DNA of 64,000 bases, from positions 1 to 64,000 of the forward strand of contig RAZA01000023.1 of the NCBI GenBank assembly GCA_003612485.1. Reading direction: 5' to 3'. Position 1 is the first letter of the stretch, and every line of letters begins with the position of its first letter. Source of the stretch: a bacterium D16-50. GTDB lineage: Bacteria > Bacillota > Clostridia > Lachnospirales > Lachnospiraceae. Below are positions 62,753-64,000 of the stretch, one piece after another. The notes beneath the pieces are model-generated. The model saw nothing but the letters and a program-made list of their open reading frames with translations, made no database searches and was not told the DNA's origin. A program made the position numbers and the translations under genes.

Positions 62753-63187
62753 ATGGGACTGTTTGATGCAAAACCGTCGCAGGCAAGCAATGTTTTACCG
62801 GAGGTAGCAGACTGTGACAGACAGCTGACGGCTCTGAATCAGAGAAGAGAGGAGCTTATCCGCCAGATAGGGGAGCTGTATTTGGAAAACAATGATTCTA
62901 CGGCTGCGGCAGGAACTCCTTATGAGGAGTTCCTGAAGGAAATAGAAAAGCTGGCGGTGGAAACTTTGACTGTGGAGAAGAGAAAGCTGGCGGTGCAGGG
63001 GCTTCGCAAATGTGAAGAATGCGGGAATATACTGGTGTTGGACAGCTCTTTCTGCAATAAATGCGGCCGGAAGCTGGAACCTTTGTTTGTACCCACTGAG
63101 GACAATCCCCGGATCTGCGCAAAATGCGGAACCGCTTATGCGGAGGGAGCCGTATTCTGCGTGGGCTGCGGAAATAAATTGGAATAA
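62753..63187 (+). CDS. zinc-ribbon protein with coiled-coil start
   Basis: A 144-residue cytoplasmic protein. Residues 1-85 are helical (DCDRQLTALNQRREELIRQI), followed by two zinc ribbons: CEECGN...FCNKCGRKLE and CAKCGTAYAEGAVFCVGCGN, eight cysteines in four CxxC pairs. The ATG at 62753 has GGAGGAG 7 bases upstream; the longer frame starts inside the leader. It shares a promoter with the YccF-domain gene 51 bases on. Function unknown; possibly a regulator or scaffold for the membrane protein. Confidence 0.8.
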   Translation: MGLFDAKPSQASNVLPEVADCDRQLTALNQRREELIRQIGELYLENNDSTAAAGTPYEEFLKEIEKLAVETLTVEKRKLAVQGLRKCEECGNILVLDSSFCNKCGRKLEPLFVPTEDNPRICAKCGTAYAEGAVFCVGCGNKLE

Positions 63188-63238
63188 GGTCTGAAAGACT
63201 GTTGTGGGAAATCAAATGGATATGAGGAGGAACGGTAA

Positions 63239-64000
63239 GTGAGCACGCTGGGTAATATTATATGGTTTATATTTGGAGGCTGGTGGAATTTTCTGTTGTA
63301 TGGCTTTCTGGGGATTTTGTTCAGCATAACGATTATCGGCATACCAATAGGAAAGGCCTTATTTCAGTATGCGAAACTGATGGTATTTCCTTTCGGCAAA
63401 GTCATCATCAAGGAAACGGAGCTTAAGGGGAAGGAAAATGTGGCGGCGGTGCGCCGGGTGGGAGGAGTGATTGCCAATCTGATCTGGCTCCCCGTGGGTA
63501 TCTTTATGTTCATCGGAAATGTGCTTCTTGCAGTGGCATCGGCCATTACGATTATCGGGATACCTGTGGCCATAGTGCTTGTGAGAAGCGCCAAGTTCCT
63601 GATCTGGCCTGTGGGGGCAAAAGTAATCACAAAAGATCAGGCAGAGATGCTTCGGATGGAAAAATCCATGATGAAGGTGATGGGGACGGCCATGGCGGTG
63701 AATCAGTCTATGATGGCGCAGCCGACGGCTCAGGCTCGGCCGGAGCAGAATGCCATACCTCAGCAGACCGGGAGTTTCGGGCCGGCGGGCTCACAGACAG
63801 CAGATATTTCAGGGACCGGCGCAGGATCCGGGGCCGCTTCCAAAGCGGGTCTGACAATGGAAAGCGTTGTGGAGAAGAGCGAACGAGTTGTGGAAGGCCT
63901 GCGGCACAAGGTTCTGCAGAATCAGGTCATAGCAAAGTTAATGCCCTATCTGGATTATGTGGCGCTGGGGGTTCTTGTACTGAATACAATAGGAGTTTTT
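63239..64000 (+). CDS. YccF-domain membrane protein (partial, runs off the window)
   Basis: Open to the last base of the window, 254 codons visible. The start is GTG, preceded by AGGAGGAACGGTAA. Two YccF (DUF307) blocks are seen: NIIWFIFGGWWNFLLYGFLG with FSITIIGIPIGKALFQYAKL, then NLIWLPVGIFMFIGNVLLAV with ITIIGIPVAIVLVRSAKFLI. Each block carries hydrophobic segments and the paired IGIP signature. After residue 140 comes a Gln/Met/Ala/Gly-rich linker, then a helix (MESVVEKSERVVEGLRHKVL) and the beginning of another membrane segment. Function unknown. Confidence 0.82.
   Translation, partial: MSTLGNIIWFIFGGWWNFLLYGFLGILFSITIIGIPIGKALFQYAKLMVFPFGKVIIKETELKGKENVAAVRRVGGVIANLIWLPVGIFMFIGNVLLAVASAITIIGIPVAIVLVRSAKFLIWPVGAKVITKDQAEMLRMEKSMMKVMGTAMAVNQSMMAQPTAQARPEQNAIPQQTGSFGPAGSQTADISGTGAGSGAASKAGLTMESVVEKSERVVEGLRHKVLQNQVIAKLMPYLDYVALGVLVLNTIGVF

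Overview
The window looks like a chromosomal segment of a Gram-positive Clostridia member, most likely a Lachnospiraceae-type gut anaerobe. The support is the gene content (fused SecDF, UvrX/YolD-type polymerase cassette, TIGR04086-type membrane protein, diaminopimelate dehydrogenase with a DNPR-type MurE, PrkC/Stp), strong AGGAGG ribosome binding sites, consensus TTGACA/TATAAT promoters and moderately high GC. No rRNA, tRNA, CRISPR array, insertion sequence or prophage was recognised. The species call is inference.

Layout. 1-8 kb: end of a zinc alcohol dehydrogenase, hisS, aspS, a 4'-phosphopantetheinyl transferase and a heterodimeric ABC exporter. 8-13.4 kb: a coiled-coil protein, then a cell-wall amidase fused by overlap to pstSCAB, closed by a bidirectional terminator. 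13.4-20 kb: a CNNM/CorC membrane protein (minus strand), a small TIGR04086-type membrane protein, secDF and asnB. 20-26 kb: an XRE regulator whose C-terminus resembles FliG-C, a NahK-like sugar kinase, recJ and an M6-type metalloprotease. 26-32 kb: an HscC-like Hsp70 overlapping a giant J-protein with HPE in place of HPD. 31.6-38.3 kb: an accessory stretch with an aminoglycoside nucleotidyltransferase-like gene, a radical SAM protein, a MarR-flavodoxin operon, an alkyltransferase-like protein, and a LexA-box controlled UvrX-YolD cassette followed by a GNAT protein. 38.4-44 kb (minus): a four-gene signalling operon (response regulator, histidine kinase, membrane-anchored protein, large solute-binding lipoprotein). 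44-52.9 kb: GH35 beta-galactosidase, a DUF3237-like protein, ddh, a small HEVTH metallopeptidase-like protein, murE and priA. 53-62.1 kb: the housekeeping run def, fmt, yugP, rsmB, rlmN, stp, prkC, rsgA. 62.2-64 kb: an AT-richer spot with an XRE repressor and tandem operators, a zinc-ribbon protein and a YccF-domain protein that runs off the window.

How it fits together. Ddh makes meso-diaminopimelate and MurE adds it to the peptidoglycan precursor; PrkC/Stp monitor the wall. Def and Fmt handle formyl-methionine, RsmB, RlmN and RsgA mature ribosomes, and SecDF drives secretion. The least ordinary signals are non-coding or architectural: a duplicated half-hairpin between priA and def that can form two mutually exclusive structures; a 16-bp inverted repeat that can bury the start of the solute-binding lipoprotein; a terminator hairpin that also contains the -10 box of the amidase-pst operon; a 16-bp minisatellite between rsmB and rlmN; a CIRCE-spaced but non-CIRCE inverted repeat over the hsp70 promoter; and the HTH/FliG-C fusion with an operator cluster at its own promoter.
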